A DNA stretch of 8,192 nt from Candidatus Saccharimonadota bacterium. Lineage in GTDB: Bacteria > Patescibacteriota > Saccharimonadia > Saccharimonadales > UBA4665. The stretch covers positions 1-8,192 of the forward strand of contig JAQGGU010000037.1 in assembly GCA_028289265.1 (NCBI GenBank), read 5' to 3'. Below, one piece after another: positions 5,045 through 8,192 of the stretch (positions are counted from its first letter, which is position 1; every line of letters starts with the position of its first letter). The notes beneath the pieces are model-generated. The model was not told the origin of the DNA. It made no database searches and worked only from the letters and a program-made list of their open reading frames with translations. The position numbers were made by a program, and so were the translations under genes.

Positions 5045-7297
5045 TTAGAGTTTTTCCAGGGGAGCAAAGGAGATGTTGAGTTTTTTGGCGCCTTTGCCTT
5101 TGAAGTAGATAGTTGCGACGTCGCCGTCGAGCTCGACGATGGTTCCCTGCCCGAAGACTTGATGCCGTACGCCATCACCTTCACTCAGGTCTGGTACGTA
5201 ACGTGGCCCGTCATCTATCTCTTCTTTGGGTGCGCCCAGGACGCCTGGCTCTGGTGTGTTACGTATGCTATCAAACGAAAAGCTATTGAAGCCACCCCCG
5301 CCCTGGCCGTGGCCGCCGGATTGGCCATAGACACCCCTACCACCCGCGTCGAACCCAAAAGAGCCGGTGTCAGCCTGGAAGTTGGCGTCGATCTCGCTTA
5401 GGAAGCGGCTCGGTGGATTGTGCTGCACACCACCATAGAGCATACGGCTAGTGGCACAACTGAGATATAGCTCTTCTCGGGCGCGGGTCATACCGACATA
5501 GCAAAGCCGACGCTCTTCTTCCATTTCGTTTTGGTCATACAAGGCGCGTGAATGCGGGAAGAGTGTCTCTTCCATGCCGGGCATAAATACTACCGGGAAC
5601 TCCAATCCTTTGGCCGCATGCAGAGTCATAAGAGTCACGGCGTCACTGCTCATGTCTGCGCTATCAAGATCACTGACCAGGCTGACTTCTTCAAGGAAGC
5701 TATCGAGTCCCATCTCCTGGTATTCCTGAGTCACACTGAGTAGTTCGCGGACGTTTTCCTGGCGCGACAATCCTTGGGGCGTGCCATCGTCAAGAGAATG
5801 CAAGTAATCAATACGGCGCAGCAATGAGTCGACCAGCCCTGTCACCGGTACGTCTTCCATCACAACACGCAAGGAGGACAGCATATCGCCTAGCTCGCCG
5901 AGGGCCTTACGTGCTTTAGGCGTGATCTCGGCACATTCCCCTGCCCTCGTCAAAGCTTCAAGAAGAGTGAAATCGTGGAGCCTTTGCCAGGCAAAAAAGG
6001 TGGATACCGACTTGACGCCAACGCCGCGTGCCGGTACATTGACGATGCGCTCAAAGCTGATGCGGTCTTCCGGCTGATATATGAGGCGCAGGTACGCCAC
6101 CACATCCTTAATTTCTTTGCGGTCCCAGAAGCGCACGCCTCCGACGATACGGTACGGTATGTTGTAATGCATGAAAGCATCCTCGATAGAACGGCTCTGG
6201 GCGTTAGTGCGATACAGGACGGCATAATCACGGTAACTCCGCACGCTACTATCAATACCACCACGAATACGTCGGACGATAGACTCGCCTTCGGCCCGTT
6301 CATTCTGCAGCTGCAGCATCTGCACGGGCAATCCATTGCCCGCATCAGTCCAAAGTTCCTTATCAGAACGCTGCAGATTCTTGGTAATAACAGAGTGAGC
6401 GGCGTCCAGGATATGTTTGGTACTACGGTAGTTTTGCTCCAGCTTGATTACCGTACAGTTTGGGTAATCGCGTTCAAAGTTCAGAATGTTGCGGAAATCA
6501 GCGCCGCGCCATGAGTAAATGCTCTGCCAGTCATCACCGACCACCGCAATGTTGTTTGAGGGGTTGGTGACCAGCTTCACCAGCTTGTACTGCGCGGCGT
6601 TGGTGTCCTGATACTCGTCGATCATGATGTAACGGAACTGCTGCTGCAATTTCTCACGTACTTCTGCGTGGCTCTCCAGTAGACCAGCAGTCCGATTGAT
6701 AAGGTCATCGAAGTCGAGCGCTGCGGCGTCCTTGAGGAGCTTCTGGTACACAGGATAAACCTGCGCTGCGGCCTGCTGCGCCGGGCTATTAGCGACGCCC
6801 CTGTATTCATCGGGTGACAACATTTCATTTTTAGCATTGGAGATAAGGCTTGAGATAAGTTTGGCGGGGAATGCTTTTTCATCAAGCATCAGCTGCTTAC
6901 TGGCTTGCTTGACCGCGGCCTGGCGGTCAGACTCATCGAAGATGACAAAGGAACGAGGGATACCGATGTACTCACCGTCCTGTCGGAGCAAACGCACACA
7001 GATACCATGGAAGGTACCCATAAAAGGCATGAAACTGCGGTTACCGGCATTTTCGCCGACTAGCGCCGCCACCCTCTCGCGCATTTCACGGGCGGCTTTG
7101 TTGGTAAAGGTAACGGCCAGGATATTGAACGGCGTTGCCCTGCGGGAGGCTATCAGATAGGCTATACGGTGCGTCAGCGTTTTGGTCTTACCAGAACCGG
7201 CGCCGGCCTGAATCAACAGCGGGCCTTCCGTCGTCTCAACGGCGCGGCGCTGCTCTGGGTTGAGCCCAGTGAGTAAACCCTCTAGAGAAGAATCCAT
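5045..7297 (-). CDS. Superfamily 1A DNA helicase, PcrA/UvrD type
   Basis: This is an ATP-dependent 3'–5' helicase for nucleotide excision and mismatch repair, replication restart and removal of stalled RNA polymerase. The 750 residues are normal for PcrA. Motifs in order are the Q motif LNPEQRRAV (12–20), Walker A AGAGSGKT (31–38), motif Ia AVTFTNKAAREM (61–72), Walker B IDEYQD (226–231), motif III VVGDDWQSIYSWRGAD (252–267), motif IV LEQNYRST (286–293), motif V LMTLHAAKGLEFPVVF (556–571) and motif VI CYVGMTRAREEL (599–610). Trp257 stands where PcrA/UvrD usually have Asp in GDDDQS or GDADQS. A glycine-rich linker (about 651–669) leads to a C-terminal Tudor-like domain (GDGVRHQVFGQGTIVELDGD…IYFKGKGAKKL), which in PcrA contacts RNA polymerase. 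The ATG at 7297 is preceded by an extended −10. PcrA and UvrD cannot be separated by eye, so no symbol is assigned. Confidence 0.96.
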   Translation of the reverse strand: MDSSLEGLLTGLNPEQRRAVETTEGPLLIQAGAGSGKTKTLTHRIAYLIASRRATPFNILAVTFTNKAAREMRERVAALVGENAGNRSFMPFMGTFHGICVRLLRQDGEYIGIPRSFVIFDESDRQAAVKQASKQLMLDEKAFPAKLISSLISNAKNEMLSPDEYRGVANSPAQQAAAQVYPVYQKLLKDAAALDFDDLINRTAGLLESHAEVREKLQQQFRYIMIDEYQDTNAAQYKLVKLVTNPSNNIAVVGDDWQSIYSWRGADFRNILNFERDYPNCTVIKLEQNYRSTKHILDAAHSVITKNLQRSDKELWTDAGNGLPVQMLQLQNERAEGESIVRRIRGGIDSSVRSYRDYAVLYRTNAQSRSIEDAFMHYNIPYRIVGGVRFWDRKEIKDVVAYLRLIYQPEDRISFERIVNVPARGVGVKSVSTFFAWQRLHDFTLLEALTRAGECAEITPKARKALGELGDMLSSLRVVMEDVPVTGLVDSLLRRIDYLHSLDDGTPQGLSRQENVRELLSVTQEYQEMGLDSFLEEVSLVSDLDSADMSSDAVTLMTLHAAKGLEFPVVFMPGMEETLFPHSRALYDQNEMEEERRLCYVGMTRAREELYLSCATSRMLYGGVQHNPPSRFLSEIDANFQADTGSFGFDAGGRGVYGQSGGHGQGGGGFNSFSFDSIRNTPEPGVLGAPKEEIDDGPRYVPDLSEGDGVRHQVFGQGTIVELDGDVATIYFKGKGAKKLNISFAPLEKL

Positions 7298-7312
7298 CCT
7301 TATATTTTACCA
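7298..7312 (-). promoter_or_regulatory. Extended −10 promoter element of the helicase gene, probable leaderless start
   Basis: TGG-TAAAAT (7312–7304) is an extended −10 with a 5/6 hexamer. It ends 6 nt before the ATG at 7297. AAGG directly before the ATG is too close to serve as a Shine–Dalgarno. The element lies in the 41-nt gap after the upstream membrane-protein gene, so the helicase can be transcribed separately. Confidence 0.5.
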
Positions 7313-7338
7313 AAAATAGGTGCTTATGCGTTGTTGTA

Positions 7339-8016
7339 TTAAGAGCTAAAGAAGTGGGTTACGGGACGAACACCATCAATAGAGATGACGCCGACATCAA
7401 GCAACAGGTTTATAAGGAGTAATCCTAAAACAATTATAAGTACCAATCCTAAAATAGTGACTATCTTAGAACGTCGCTTCTCAACCGAGTTGATGGGAAG
7501 GAAATAGTCTTTGCTTTCGGTAAGCTTATCTATCTCTTCTAATTGCTTAGCAGTGGCCTCGAGCTCAGCGGCTTCTTTCGAAGTAGACGTATTGGCGCCA
7601 TCTAGGGCCGGAGTCCCATCTTGCGCCGTGTCGTCCGTAGTATCGGATTCGGCATCTGGCTTTTCCGGCACTTTTGGCTCAGCCTTGGCCGCCTCAGCAG
7701 TCTCTTCTGATTTTTCGGAATCATCAGATTTTTCCTCAAGGTCTTTCGATGGCTCTGACGCCACTGCCCGTACCTCGCTATCAGCGGTTTGGCCTTCCTC
7801 TTCTCCGCTCAGAGGCTTAATCACTACTTTCGAGCTGCCGCGTCCACTAGTATCTGACTCAGCGGTAACTTGAGCCGAAACCATAGGGTCCTGCATGATA
7901 GGGCGGTTACTGACAATAACCGGCCGGCCAGTGGCAGCAGCCATCGTCTTGCCAGGTTTGGATACATCAAATACTTTGCTTGGCGGCTTTGGAGCGTCTG
8001 TTACTGCTTTCTCCAT
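7339..8016 (-). CDS. Single-pass membrane protein with acidic disordered region and N-terminal PGK…RPVIVSNRP motif
   Basis: This 225-residue protein has no enzyme domain I can recognise. The N-terminal 47 residues carry FDVSKPGKTMAAATGRPVIV followed by SNRPIMQDPMV, a compact motif that looks conserved; from memory, similar sequences occur in other Saccharibacteria proteins. Residues about 50–165 are very rich in Glu, Asp, Ser, Ala, Thr and Pro and should be disordered. A short coiled-coil-like stretch (about 147–168, KEAAELEATAKQLEEIDKL) follows. A basic EKRRSK (about 179–184) precedes one hydrophobic helix (about 185–208), leaving a tail of about 17 residues. The charge pattern predicts a cytoplasmic N-terminus and an extracellular tail. 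AGGA (8026–8023) lies 6 nt before the ATG and overlaps the tpiA stop, so translation is coupled to tpiA. A link to glycolysis is not implied. Confidence 0.87.
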   Translation of the reverse strand: MEKAVTDAPKPPSKVFDVSKPGKTMAAATGRPVIVSNRPIMQDPMVSAQVTAESDTSGRGSSKVVIKPLSGEEEGQTADSEVRAVASEPSKDLEEKSDDSEKSEETAEAAKAEPKVPEKPDAESDTTDDTAQDGTPALDGANTSTSKEAAELEATAKQLEEIDKLTESKDYFLPINSVEKRRSKIVTILGLVLIIVLGLLLINLLLDVGVISIDGVRPVTHFFSS

Positions 8017-8022
8017 AGGTTT

Positions 8023-8026
8023 TCCT
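8023..8026 (-). promoter_or_regulatory. Shine–Dalgarno of the membrane-protein gene, overlapping the tpiA stop
   Basis: AGGA lies 6 nt before the ATG at 8016 and shares bases with the TAG stop of tpiA. It is the only well-spaced Shine–Dalgarno in the window, and it belongs to the only gene that is clearly internal to an operon. Confidence 0.65.
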
Positions 8027-8192
8027 AATCTACCTTTTTCCGTTGCAAATGGTAGGCAGCATCTACTATGCCGGCGAATTGCTTGTAATTGAGACTGGCT
8101 GCCCCGACCAATACACCGTCGCAGCCGTTCAGATTGAGATATGTCGAGGCATCATTCTCACTGACACTACCGCCGTACAGAACTCTGACTGC
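8025..8192 (-). CDS. tpiA: Triosephosphate isomerase, C-terminal 55 residues (5' part outside window)
   Basis: Triosephosphate isomerase interconverts dihydroxyacetone phosphate and glyceraldehyde 3-phosphate in glycolysis. Only the last 55 codons are present, in frame from the window edge to TAG at 8027–8025. The segment contains loop 7, VLYGGSVSEND, and loop 8, GCDGVLVGAASL; together they bind the substrate phosphate. The usual loop-8 sequence is LVGGASL, so one glycine is alanine here. The terminal helix (YKQFAGIVDAAYHLQ) matches the normal C-terminus. The downstream membrane-protein gene starts 8 nt later, so the two share a transcript. Confidence 0.93.
   Translation of the reverse strand, partial: AVRVLYGGSVSENDASTYLNLNGCDGVLVGAASLNYKQFAGIVDAAYHLQRKKVD

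Noticed and set aside
5975..6514. A 179-codon plus-strand open frame inside the helicase gene
   Set aside because: It lies wholly antisense to conserved helicase motifs, has no ribosome site or recognisable domain, and arises from low stop density in GC-rich coding DNA.
7511..7873. Plus-strand Ser/Ala-rich frame of 120 codons
   Set aside because: It is the antisense reading of the acidic low-complexity region of the membrane protein.
1..8192. CRISPR arrays, insertion sequences, tRNA or rRNA genes
   Set aside because: No spaced direct repeats, transposase frames, terminal inverted repeats or tRNA cloverleafs were seen; the only tRNA-like fold belongs to tmRNA.

Overview
The window reads as chromosomal DNA of a Candidate Phyla Radiation bacterium, most likely Candidatus Saccharibacteria (TM7). 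This placement is inferred from gene content, not proven. A monoderm-type envelope is suggested by a DUF348–G5–transglycosylase protein of the RpfB/aggregation-promoting-factor type. Several genes carry lineage-typical features: a NUDIX protein with an aromatic N-terminal helix, and a one-pass membrane protein with a conserved-looking PGK…RPVIVSNRP motif and an acidic linker. The seven stop codons visible are all TAA or TAG, and no gene needs TGA to be read as an amino acid.

Every supported gene lies on the minus strand, so transcription runs from high to low coordinates. In that order the window holds: the 3' end of triosephosphate isomerase (8192–8025), a small single-pass membrane protein (8016–7339) coupled to it, a PcrA/UvrD-type DNA helicase (7297–5045), a NUDIX hydrolase (4951–4493), an RpfB-like peptidoglycan hydrolase (4396–3125) closed by a hairpin terminator, a membrane-anchored coiled-coil/fibronectin-III-like protein (3021–2335), the 16S rRNA dimethyltransferase rsmA (2180–1380), tmRNA (ssrA, 1312–919) with its own promoter and terminator, and the 5' part of an MccF-like S66 peptidase (795–1) that runs off the window.

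The genes are mostly housekeeping: glycolysis, DNA repair, ribosome maturation and ribosome rescue, plus cell-wall remodelling. The RpfB-like gene followed by rsmA recalls the rpfB–ksgA order of Actinobacteria and the yabE…ksgA order of Bacillus, here with one membrane protein inserted. The S66 gene at the left edge is clearly more AT-rich (about 40% GC by sampling) than the rest and sits directly behind the 3' end of ssrA, a common integration target.

The most interesting signals are regulatory or RNA-level. Five genes that begin transcription units have a −10-like hexamer ending only 6–7 nt before the ATG and no Shine–Dalgarno, which predicts leaderless mRNAs. The one gene that is clearly operon-internal has an AGGA Shine–Dalgarno. 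The tmRNA encodes an unusually long 25-residue tag ending in SVA instead of LAA and has a non-canonical T-loop. I see no CRISPR array, insertion sequence, rRNA or tRNA gene, and no obvious novel multi-gene defence system.
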